Assembly: GCA_041821285.1 (NCBI GenBank)
Contig: JBGUER010000099.1
Coordinates: 1 to 11,957, forward strand
Reading direction: 5' to 3'
Source of the DNA: JAJBWD01 sp041821285
GTDB lineage: Bacteria > Bacillota > Clostridia > Clostridiales > Clostridiaceae
DNA: 11,957 nt
Part shown: piece after piece, positions 5,677 through 11,957 of the stretch
Position numbering within the stretch: position 1 is the stretch's first letter
Layout: each line of letters begins with the position of its first letter
Made by a program: the position numbers and the translations under genes
Notes under the pieces: model-generated
Told to the model about the DNA's origin: nothing
What the model saw: the letters and a program-made list of their open reading frames with translations, nothing else
Database searches by the model: none

Positions 5677-7746
5677 ATGGAAAAAAGTATCTTTAAGAAT
5701 TTTGACATAAAAAGAGTATATGATGTTTTAGTACCATTAATTGTAATAGGAATAGTTTTAATGATTATTATTCCTATACCAACTTGGCTTTTAGATATTT
5801 TATTAGGATTTAATATAACTATATCCATAATAATAATTCTTTTAACCTTATTTGCTACAAATGTTCTTCAATTTTCATCTTTCCCTACGTTACTTTTAAT
5901 TACTACACTATTTAGATTAGCACTTAATATATCATCAACTAGACTAATTTTATCTCAAGCAAATGGTGGTAAAATAATAGCTGCTTTTGGAAGCTTTGTT
6001 GTTCAAAATAATTATGTCGTTGGACTTATTATTTTCATCATTATTGTAATAATTCAATTTGTAGTTATTACAAACGGTGCAGGAAGAGTAGCTGAAGTTT
6101 CAGCTAGGTTTACATTAGATGCTTTGCCTGGTAAACAAATGAGTATTGATGCTGATTTAAATGCAGGAATAATAAATGAAGAACAAGCAAAAATGAGAAG
6201 AAATAATTTACAAAGTGAAGTGGATTTTTACGGTTCTATGGATGGTGCTTCTAAGTTTGTAAAAGGTGACGCCATAGCAGGTATTATTATTACTTTGATA
6301 AATATTTTAGGTGGTATAATAATCGGCGCAGTTATGATGAAAATGCCAATAGGAGAAGCTGCTACAACTTATGTTCAGTTATCTGTTGGGGATGGACTTG
6401 TAAGTCAAATACCAGCACTTTTAATATCTACAGCCTCAGCTATTTTAGTTACTAAATCTGGCGGAGATGAAAACTTTGGTAATCAAGTAATAAGACAACT
6501 TACAACCTTTCCAAAAGCATTTACTATAGCATCTGGAGTATTATTTATGCTTGGATTAATTCCAGCACTACCAAATTTTTTATTATTATCTTTATCTGCA
6601 GCAGTAGGATTTAGTGCTTATCTTTTATATAAAGAGGATAAAAAAGAAATAGTAAAAAAAGAAGCCAAAGAGATGAAAAAACAAGTTGCTGTTACTAAAA
6701 AGGAACCAGAAAATGTTATGAATTTAATTTCAGTTGAACCTATGGAGATAGAAATAGGATATGGTCTTATTCCTCTAGCAGACGAGGGAAGAGGGGGAGA
6801 CTTACTACAAAGAATAGCATCTGTTAGAAGACAGTGTGCTATTGATATGGGAATATTAGTTCAACCTATTCGAATAAGAGATAATCTTCAACTTAAAACA
6901 AATGATTATTTAATAAAAATAAGAGGAACAACTATGGGAAGGGGCGAATTGATGCCAAATATGTTTCTTGCAATGGACCCTGCAAATAGTGGATACAAAA
7001 TGGATGGTATAAAAACAAAGGAGCCCTCTTTTGGTCTTCCAGCTGTTTGGATAAATAACGATGAAAGAGAAAAGGCAGAGATAAATGGACTAACTGTGGT
7101 AGATCCAACAACTGTTTTAATAACCCATTTAACAGAAATTATAAAAGTGCATTCTTATGAGCTTTTAGGTAGACAAGAGGTTAAAGAACTAGTAGATTCT
7201 ATAAAAGATAGATATAGCGCTGTAGTTGAAGAATTAATACCTAATTTATTAACTTTAGGTGATGTTCAAAAGGTATTTCAAAACCTTTTAAAAGAAGGAA
7301 TACCTATAAAGGATTTAGTTACCATATTTGAATCTTTAGCTGATAATGCAAGAAATACTAAAGACATAGAGTTATTAACTGAATATGTTAGATTCGCACT
7401 AGGAAGAACTATATGCAACCCTCATATTGATGAAAATGGCAAAATGATTGTTTCTACATTATCTCAAAAGGCAGAAGATATGATAGCTAGTAATATAAGG
7501 AAATCAATGCAAGGCTCTTTCCCAGCATTGGACCCAAATTCAACTGGAAAAATTTTAAATTCAATAAAATCACTTTTGGAAACAGTTAATTATTTTGAAA
7601 ATCAACCTATTATTTTAGTTAATCCTAAAATCAGGCCGGCGTTTAGAAAACTTATTGAAATGGTATATCCTAATGTAGTAGTCTTGTCTATTAATGAAAT
7701 ACCAAATGATATAGAGATTAAAACAGAAGGAGTAGTTTCTTTATGA
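5677..7746 (+). CDS. flhA: Flagellar export protein FlhA
   Basis: FlhA forms a ring of about nine subunits under the export gate, couples ion flow to export and docks chaperone-substrate complexes. The 689-residue protein has an N-terminal membrane domain with about eight helices (residues ~15-320). It contains the diagnostic FlhA/InvA signature at 137-160 (RVAEVSARFTLDALPGKQM and IDADL). A lysine-rich linker (about 320-345) leads to the cytoplasmic domain (about 345-689), which has IEIGYGLIPLAD, LQRIASVRRQ, HLTEIIKVHSYELLGRQEV and LVNPKIRPAFRKL. Length is normal and no residue looks missing. AAGGAG at 5665-5670 supports the ATG. The stop TGA overlaps the flhF ATG in an ATGA junction. Confidence 0.98.
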   Translation: MEKSIFKNFDIKRVYDVLVPLIVIGIVLMIIIPIPTWLLDILLGFNITISIIIILLTLFATNVLQFSSFPTLLLITTLFRLALNISSTRLILSQANGGKIIAAFGSFVVQNNYVVGLIIFIIIVIIQFVVITNGAGRVAEVSARFTLDALPGKQMSIDADLNAGIINEEQAKMRRNNLQSEVDFYGSMDGASKFVKGDAIAGIIITLINILGGIIIGAVMMKMPIGEAATTYVQLSVGDGLVSQIPALLISTASAILVTKSGGDENFGNQVIRQLTTFPKAFTIASGVLFMLGLIPALPNFLLLSLSAAVGFSAYLLYKEDKKEIVKKEAKEMKKQVAVTKKEPENVMNLISVEPMEIEIGYGLIPLADEGRGGDLLQRIASVRRQCAIDMGILVQPIRIRDNLQLKTNDYLIKIRGTTMGRGELMPNMFLAMDPANSGYKMDGIKTKEPSFGLPAVWINNDEREKAEINGLTVVDPTTVLITHLTEIIKVHSYELLGRQEVKELVDSIKDRYSAVVEELIPNLLTLGDVQKVFQNLLKEGIPIKDLVTIFESLADNARNTKDIELLTEYVRFALGRTICNPHIDENGKMIVSTLSQKAEDMIASNIRKSMQGSFPALDPNSTGKILNSIKSLLETVNYFENQPIILVNPKIRPAFRKLIEMVYPNVVVLSINEIPNDIEIKTEGVVSL

Positions 7747-8861
7747 TAATAAAAAAATATTTAGTAAAAGATATGAATGAAGCTATGACTAAAATAAGAT
7801 ATGAATTGGGAAATGAAGCAATAATAATAAGTCAGCGAAAAGTTCGGAAAAAAGGATTTAAAGGTATTTTTTCTAAAAAGATTTATGAGGTTACTGCTGC
7901 TATTGAAAATCAAAAAAAAGATGAAAAAGAATCTGTTGAAAAAAGTATAAATGCTATAAAACATGCTATAAAGAGAGAAAAAGAAAGAGAAAAAAAGAAA
8001 GAAACAGAAAATATCATAAATAATGTTCAAGAAAATGACTTAGTAAAAGAAGTAAAAGAAATGAAAAATATTTTAAATGACCTTACATTTAAATCTAATA
8101 ATAACGTAATAAAAAGTGATATAGAAAAAATATTAGAAGAAAATGATTTTGACAAAAATACTACTACAAAAATATTAGAAGGTATAAAAAATCAAGAAGG
8201 CTCAGATGATGTATCAAAAGCTAAAACTATTATTAGAGATATGCTATTATCAAATGATGAAGAACTACTTGGAAATATAGTTTTAGTTGGTCCTACAGGA
8301 GTTGGTAAAACTACTACTATAGCTAAACTTGCAGCTAAATTAAGTTTGATTGAAGGGAAAAAAGTTGGTCTTATAACTATTGATAATTATAGAATAGGTG
8401 CAGTAGAACAGCTTAAAACGTATAGCGAAATAATAAATATTCCTTTTAAAGTTATTATGAACGTAGATGATTTAAAACTTGCACTAAAAGAAATGAAAGA
8501 GTTAGATACTGTATTAATAGATACAACAGGTAGGAGTTCTAAAAACGAAGAACAAATAGAAGAGCTAAATAACTATATTAAAATAATAGAAACTAAAAAA
8601 ATATTTCTTGTTATTAGTGCAACAACTAAAAATAAGGATATTGAATCTATTGTAGAGGGGTATAGAATTTTAAACTATAAAGATGTTATTATAACAAAGC
8701 TTGATGAAACTACAACTTATGGTTCAATAGTAAATTTACAAAATATATGCAAGACTCCCATTATATTTCTTTCTACAGGGCAAAACGTCCCTGATGATAT
8801 AATAAAGCTAGATGCTGACGAAATTTCACAAATAGCACTAGGGGAGGTAAAAATATGGTAG
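7743..8861 (+). CDS. flhF: Signal-recognition-particle-type GTPase FlhF
   Basis: FlhF is an SRP-family GTPase that marks sites of flagellum assembly at the membrane. The 372-residue protein has an N-terminal B domain (about 1-110; MIIKKYLVKDMNEAMTKIR, then a very Lys/Glu-rich helix). A short N domain and a G domain follow. The P-loop GPTGVGKTT lies at 183-191, DTTGR at 260-264 and TKLDE at 318-322. The ITIDNYRIGAVEQLKTYSEI motif (about 213-232) is typical of SRP GTPases. The start overlaps the flhA stop by 4 nt with AAGGAG at 7727-7732. The 3' end overlaps flhG by 7 nt, keeping the GTPase and its activator coupled. An A8 run lies at 7912-7919 in the linker region. Confidence 0.97.
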   Translation: MIIKKYLVKDMNEAMTKIRYELGNEAIIISQRKVRKKGFKGIFSKKIYEVTAAIENQKKDEKESVEKSINAIKHAIKREKEREKKKETENIINNVQENDLVKEVKEMKNILNDLTFKSNNNVIKSDIEKILEENDFDKNTTTKILEGIKNQEGSDDVSKAKTIIRDMLLSNDEELLGNIVLVGPTGVGKTTTIAKLAAKLSLIEGKKVGLITIDNYRIGAVEQLKTYSEIINIPFKVIMNVDDLKLALKEMKELDTVLIDTTGRSSKNEEQIEELNNYIKIIETKKIFLVISATTKNKDIESIVEGYRILNYKDVIITKLDETTTYGSIVNLQNICKTPIIFLSTGQNVPDDIIKLDADEISQIALGEVKIW

Positions 8862-9718
8862 ATCAAGCGGAAAATTTAAGAAAGCTTGCAGGAAATTCCA
8901 CTACTGATGTCGAAGTAAATAAAGCAAGGATAGTAACTGTAACATCAGGTAAAGGTGGCGTTGGAAAAAGCAATTTTGTGGTTAATCTATCTATTGTACT
9001 TCAAAAAATGGGAAAGAAAGTTTTAGTAATAGATGCAGATATTGGAATGGGTAACGATGATATTATTTTAGGTGGTTATTCTAAATATAATATATATGAT
9101 TTAATTCTTCATGATAAATCATTAGAAGATGTTTTAATTGTTGGTCCTTATGGAATAAAACTTCTTCCAGCAGGTTCAGGACTTAGTAAAGTAGATGAAC
9201 TTAGCAAAAAGCAAAGAACTAAACTTTTTAATATATTAAATTCTTTATCAGAATTTGATTATATTTTTATGGATACTGGCGCTGGAATTAATAGAAGTGT
9301 TTTAGCATTTATAGCTTCTTGTGAAGAATTAATTATTATAACTAATCCAGAACCTACTTCCATAACAGATGCATATAGTTTACTAAAAGCAGTAGGTTAT
9401 TTTAAATTAAAAGATAAAGCTAAAATCGTGGTAAATAGAGCACAGGATGAAAAAGAAGCCATTATAACTTTTAATAAAATAAGTAATGCAGTATCTATTT
9501 TTCTTAAAATGAATTTAGAATATTTAGGATATATAGAAGAAGATTCTAAAGTTATTGAAGCTGTAAAACAACAAATTCCTTATGTTGTTAAATACCCAAA
9601 TTCTACTGCTTCACTTAACATGACAAGCATAGCATATAAATTAATAGGTGAAGAAAATACTATTTCAAAAAATAAGATTTCTTCCATGGTTTCAAAACTT
9701 TTCAAAATTTTTTCATAA
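8855..9718 (+). CDS. flhG: MinD-like ATPase FlhG (YlxH/FleN)
   Basis: FlhG limits flagellar number and stimulates the FlhF GTPase. The 287-residue protein opens with MVDQAENLRKLA. This contains the DQAxxLR motif known from FlhG proteins to activate FlhF. A deviant Walker A motif KGGVGKS lies at 33-39, DADIGMGNDD at 60-69 and the Walker-B-like MDTGAG at 139-144. TNPEPTSITDAYSLLKAV at 163-180 separates FlhG from MinD proper. The last 13 residues (SSMVSKLFKIF with flanks) look like an amphipathic membrane-targeting helix. The ATG follows a strong GGGGAGG site inside flhF. In Bacillus, chemotaxis genes follow this gene; here a PilZ gene follows instead. Confidence 0.96.
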   Translation: MVDQAENLRKLAGNSTTDVEVNKARIVTVTSGKGGVGKSNFVVNLSIVLQKMGKKVLVIDADIGMGNDDIILGGYSKYNIYDLILHDKSLEDVLIVGPYGIKLLPAGSGLSKVDELSKKQRTKLFNILNSLSEFDYIFMDTGAGINRSVLAFIASCEELIIITNPEPTSITDAYSLLKAVGYFKLKDKAKIVVNRAQDEKEAIITFNKISNAVSIFLKMNLEYLGYIEEDSKVIEAVKQQIPYVVKYPNSTASLNMTSIAYKLIGEENTISKNKISSMVSKLFKIFS

Positions 9719-9728
9719 GGAGATTTAA

Positions 9729-10391
9729 ATGGATAAAATACATATTGATATTAATAATAGAATAGAAGTCAAAATAGAAAATGTAATATATAAAAGTACC
9801 ATTCAAGATATATTAGAAGATTCTATAGCCATTAGTATTCCAAGCAATAAAGATGGATATTTACCACTAGTCATAGATGATAACATATCAGTACTTTTAT
9901 ACAATAAAACTAATAATGTCTTTCAATTTAAATCGAAAGTTTTAAAAAAGACAATAGATAAAATACCATTAATATATATTTCAAGACCAACTTCATTTAA
10001 AAAAATTCAAAGAAGAGATTTTGTAAGAGTTTCCTATGTAAATGTTATAGATTTCGCAAAAATCGATAAAATTATCGAAAATGTTCCAAATGATAAATTA
10101 TACGATTTGAAGTTTGACATAAAACAAGGACACATACTTGACATAAGTGGTGGAGGAATTAAATTTTCTAATAACAAAAATCTTGAATTGAATGATAAAA
10201 TCATAGTTTACATACCATTAAGTGGAAAAAAAGTTATGGCTAAATGCAATATAGTTCGAAAAGATTTCGATGCATTAGGTAGAGTATCTTACGGTTTGAT
10301 TTTTATTGATATATCACCAAAAGATCAAGAAGAAATAATACAATTTGTATTTGGATTAATGAGAAAAATGAGGAAATCTGACCAGAGGTGA
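9729..10391 (+). CDS. YcgR-like PilZ-domain flagellar brake protein
   Basis: The 220-residue soluble protein has a YcgR-type N-terminal domain (about 1-92) and a C-terminal PilZ domain (about 93-212). Both c-di-GMP contacts are intact: RxxxR at 96-100 (in QRRDFVRV) and DxSxxG at 138-143 (DISGGG). It should therefore bind c-di-GMP. YcgR in enterobacteria and its Bacillus relative DgrA/MotI slow the motor by contacting rotor or stator proteins when the nucleotide is high. The location between flhG and sigma-28 in a flagellar operon fits the same job. AAGGAGA at 9717-9723 precedes the ATG. The 3' end supplies the ribosome binding site of the sigma factor gene. Family and ligand are well supported; the motor target is inferred. 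Confidence 0.92.
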   Translation: MDKIHIDINNRIEVKIENVIYKSTIQDILEDSIAISIPSNKDGYLPLVIDDNISVLLYNKTNNVFQFKSKVLKKTIDKIPLIYISRPTSFKKIQRRDFVRVSYVNVIDFAKIDKIIENVPNDKLYDLKFDIKQGHILDISGGGIKFSNNKNLELNDKIIVYIPLSGKKVMAKCNIVRKDFDALGRVSYGLIFIDISPKDQEEIIQFVFGLMRKMRKSDQR

Positions 10392-10396
10392 ATTAG

Positions 10397-11122
10397 GTGA
10401 CTTTAACAAATACTGATGAACTTAAAAGAAAAATAGTTGAAGAGTATACTCCTTTAGTTAAATATATTGCCTCTAGGATAATAAATGGTAAAACAAAACA
10501 TTTTGAATATGAAGATTTAGTAAGTTATGGATTTATAGGGCTTTTAGATGCTCTTGCAAAATTTGATGAATCTAGAGGAATGAAATTTTCAACTTATGCT
10601 ACATATAGAATAAGAGGAAGCATTTTAGATGAAATAAGAAAAAATAGTTTTATTTCAAAAAATGCCATGGATAAATTAACATCTTACAATAAAGCTTTAG
10701 ACTTTCTCACAAATAAACTAGGAAGGGATCCAGATGATGAGGAAATTTCAAAATATTTAGAGATTTCATTAAAAGATTTATACGAAATAGAAGGGTATAT
10801 TCAATCTTGTTCAATGGTATCTTTAGAAAATTTACTTTTTGGTGAAAATGATGATATTTCATATATAGCAACATTTGAAGATACAAAAAGTCCTAATCCA
10901 CAAAATAAACTTGAAGATGAAGAGCAACTTATTCTTTTAAAAAAAGCATTAGATAATTTAAATGAAAAGGACAAAACAGTTATATCCTTATATTATTATG
11001 AAGAAATGACATTGAAAGAAATAGGTGTAATTTTAAATGTTTCAGAATCTAGAGTATGCCAACTACATACTAGAGCTATTTTAAGATTAAAAAATGAATT
11101 CAAAAAAATTCATTACGAATAG
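10397..11122 (+). CDS. fliA: Flagellar RNA polymerase sigma factor, sigma-28 (FliA/SigD/WhiG family)
   Basis: This 241-residue sigma factor directs transcription of late flagellar genes such as flagellin. Region 2 spans about 15-85 with YEDLVSYGFIGLLDALAKFD, GMKFSTYATYRIRGSILDEI and R81, the classic sigma-28 pattern. Region 3 covers about 90-140. Region 4 covers about 175-236, with a helix-turn-helix at about 204-226 (MTLKEIGVILNVSESRVCQL). The start is GTG at 10397, supported by GAGGTGA at 10385-10391, which overlaps the stop of the PilZ gene. No anti-sigma gene (flgM) is seen in the window, although FlgM would normally hold this protein inactive until the hook is finished. The location inside the early operon means it is made together with the export apparatus. 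Confidence 0.96.
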   Translation: MTLTNTDELKRKIVEEYTPLVKYIASRIINGKTKHFEYEDLVSYGFIGLLDALAKFDESRGMKFSTYATYRIRGSILDEIRKNSFISKNAMDKLTSYNKALDFLTNKLGRDPDDEEISKYLEISLKDLYEIEGYIQSCSMVSLENLLFGENDDISYIATFEDTKSPNPQNKLEDEEQLILLKKALDNLNEKDKTVISLYYYEEMTLKEIGVILNVSESRVCQLHTRAILRLKNEFKKIHYE

Positions 11123-11131
11123 GAGCTTTAT

Positions 11132-11488
11132 ATGATACCATTTTTAATAATTATTGGTTTATTATTAATATTTATAAATTACAGGGCATTAAAAAAAGAT
11201 AGTACAAAATTCAAAATCCAATTAAATAATCGTGAAAATAATATGTCCGAATTCCAGATAGAACTAGGACAAATAAGAAAAGATTTTTCTGAAAAAATCG
11301 CAGAAATTGAAATAGAGATAGATGAACTTAAAAATAGTATTGAAAAAAAAGATTTACATAACAATAATATTTCAAAGATAGAAAAAGCTAAATATATGAT
11401 TTCAGATGGATATAATAAAGAAGAGATAGCGAAAACTCTAGGTTTAAGCAAGGGGGAGATATCATTAATAAAAGATTTGTACAAATAA
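11132..11488 (+). CDS. SwrB-like membrane protein with coiled coil and helix-turn-helix-like tail (DUF6115-type)
   Basis: The 118-residue protein has an N-terminal membrane anchor (about 2-17, MIPFLIIIGLLLIFINY). A charged, heptad-like helix likely to form a coiled coil follows (about 35-73). The C-terminal block at about 84-116 (KAKYMISDGYNKEEIAKTLG, then LSKGEISLIKDLY) reads like a helix-turn-helix. The anchor, the position directly after sigma-28 and the tail match Bacillus SwrB, which promotes basal-body completion and activation of flagellar export. The match is by layout and short motif, so SwrB-like is an inference. The domain name DUF6115 is from memory and should be checked. AGGAGC at 11121-11126 precedes the ATG. 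The 3' end overlaps the next frame by 25 nt. Confidence 0.75.
   Translation: MIPFLIIIGLLLIFINYRALKKDSTKFKIQLNNRENNMSEFQIELGQIRKDFSEKIAEIEIEIDELKNSIEKKDLHNNNISKIEKAKYMISDGYNKEEIAKTLGLSKGEISLIKDLYK
11451..11458 (+). promoter_or_regulatory. Ribosome binding site for an ATT start
   Basis: AGGGGGAG lies within the end of the preceding gene and ends 5 nt before ATT 11464. It has no use for any ATG, GTG or TTG within normal spacing downstream, so it is best explained as serving the non-standard start of the next gene. Confidence 0.5.
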
Positions 11489-11691
11489 TAAAAGAAATAA
11501 TTAATTTTCTCTCTGATAAAAAACTTTTAATAGGGGTGGGAATTGGAATTATTATAGCCACTTTAGCTATGAGCTATACAAAAATAACAATTAATTTTTC
11601 ACAGTCTCAAATTGAGGAAAAAGCTAGAGGACTGGGAATGGACTATCCAAGCGAATTTAAAGTAATATATGATAAGGAGGAAAATAAATGA
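11464..11691 (+). CDS. Small single-pass membrane protein of unknown function, probable ATT start
   Basis: An open frame of 75 codons ends at TGA 11689-11691. With ATT 11464 read as initiator Met, the product starts MNKRFVQIIKEIINFLSDKK. A membrane helix follows (about residues 23-41, LLIGVGIGIIIATLAMSY), then a short outer tail with SQIEEKARGLGMDYPSEFKV. In this frame, from the upstream stop TAA at 11416-11418 onward, there is no ATG, GTG or TTG before GTG 11536, which lies inside the membrane helix and lacks a ribosome binding site. The frame fills the gap between its neighbours: it overlaps the previous gene by 25 nt and the following rod gene by 4 nt (ATGA). I do not recognise the family. 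The tail motif IEEKARxLGM loosely recalls small clostridial membrane proteins related to MltG/YceG, a weak memory-based link. Confidence 0.65.
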   Translation: MNKRFVQIIKEIINFLSDKKLLIGVGIGIIIATLAMSYTKITINFSQSQIEEKARGLGMDYPSEFKVIYDKEENK

Positions 11692-11957
11692 TAAGAGCAT
11701 TATATACAGCAGTTTCTGGTATGAAATCTCAACAAGCTAAACAGCAGGTTGTTATAAACAATCTTTCAAATATGGATACTAACGGTTATAAAGAAGATAA
11801 TTTAATAGTTAAAAAGTTTTCTGATGTTTTAATTGAAAACAAGGATAATCTTATTAATGGGAAAAGCAAAAAAAATATAATTGGTTCTCTTAGTCTTGGC
11901 ACAGCCATTGATGAAGTCTATACTAAATTTTTACAAGGAAATATTACAACCACAGAT
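11688..11957 (+). CDS. Flagellar basal-body rod protein, FlgF/FlgG family (3' partial)
   Basis: Ninety codons are present and the frame runs off the window end. The start MIRALYTAVSGMKSQQAKQQ followed by VVINNLSNMDTNGYKED is the conserved N-terminal rod domain, including the NNLxNxxTxGyK motif of FlgB/C/E/F/G proteins. The following segment, with SLGTAIDEVYTKFLQGNI, is typical of FlgF and FlgG. The two cannot be separated from the N-terminal part alone, and clostridia often carry two such genes in tandem. The protein is exported through the apparatus encoded upstream and forms the rod. AAGGAGG at 11674-11680 gives a strong ribosome binding site with 7-nt spacing. The ATG overlaps the stop of the small membrane protein gene. 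Confidence 0.92.
   Translation, partial: MIRALYTAVSGMKSQQAKQQVVINNLSNMDTNGYKEDNLIVKKFSDVLIENKDNLINGKSKKNIIGSLSLGTAIDEVYTKFLQGNITTTD

Noticed and set aside
5319..5828. A long minus-strand open frame across the fliR-flhB/flhA junction.
   Set aside because: It is antisense to conserved FlhB and FlhA coding sequence, has no ribosome binding site of note and has no recognisable protein features. The other minus-strand frames (3183-3389, 7761-8030, 11179-11484) are rejected on the same grounds.
10039..10078. Possible sigma-28 promoter or operator inside the PilZ gene (ATCGATAA with TAAA upstream; TCGATAA/TTATCGA palindrome at 10063-10078).
   Set aside because: The -10-like element matches only 6 of 8 bases and the TAAA lies 19 nt away instead of about 15. 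The palindrome is short, inside coding sequence, and A+T-rich DNA yields these by chance.
11416..11536. A programmed -1 frameshift joining the SwrB-like gene to the next frame.
   Set aside because: There is no X XXY YYZ heptamer or obvious downstream structure, and the upstream protein ends at a natural point after its helix-turn-helix block. An ATT start fits better, though the G5 run is not fully excluded.
1..11957. Search for mobile elements, CRISPR repeats, tRNA or rRNA genes, or defence systems.
   Set aside because: All visible sequence is accounted for by a continuous flagellar operon. No transposase, repeat array, integrase or structured RNA gene was seen.

Overview
The window is part of a large, tightly packed flagellar biosynthesis operon, all on the + strand, from a low-GC Gram-positive anaerobe. 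The very A+T-rich DNA, strong AGGAGG/AGGTGA ribosome binding sites, a natural FliR-FlhB fusion and the gene order point to Clostridium sensu stricto or a close relative. The species cannot be fixed from this stretch.

Layout. (1) Positions 1-131 hold the 3' end of a hook/rod-family gene, most likely flgE. A perfect hairpin follows at 140-173, in the only noncoding gap of any size. (2) 198-1954 is a torque module: flbD (swrD-like), motA and motB. (3) 1966-7746 encodes the membrane part of the flagellar type III export apparatus: fliL (stator/basal-body associated), fliO, fliP, fliQ, a fused fliR-flhB and flhA. (4) 7743-9718 holds flhF and flhG, the GTPase/ATPase pair that sets flagellar number and placement. 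(5) 9729-11122 holds a YcgR-like PilZ protein (a c-di-GMP-responsive brake) and the flagellar sigma-28 factor. (6) 11132-11691 holds two small single-pass membrane proteins: a SwrB-like protein with a helix-turn-helix-like tail, and a 75-residue protein whose reading frame has no ATG, GTG or TTG before its membrane segment and seems to start at an ATT codon. (7) From 11688 to the window end is the 5' part of an FlgF/FlgG-family rod gene.

How it works together. FliP, FliQ and FliR-FlhB form the export gate, which FliO helps assemble. FlhA is the export-motor ring that hands substrates to the gate. MotA/MotB drive rotation, and FlbD, FliL and the PilZ protein probably tune torque or braking. 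FlhF/FlhG decide where and how many basal bodies form. Sigma-28 switches on late genes such as flagellin and chemotaxis genes. The rod and hook genes at both ends show that the operon continues outside the window.

Nearly every junction is coupled, with gaps of about 11 nt or less or overlaps of 4 to 25 nt. I see no convincing internal promoter. The novelty here is modest: the system is a known one. The points most worth checking are the unlisted ATT-start membrane protein, the fused export-gate subunit and its likely TTG start, the mixed ion-type signature in MotB, and the hairpin that may set the ratio of hook to downstream transcripts.
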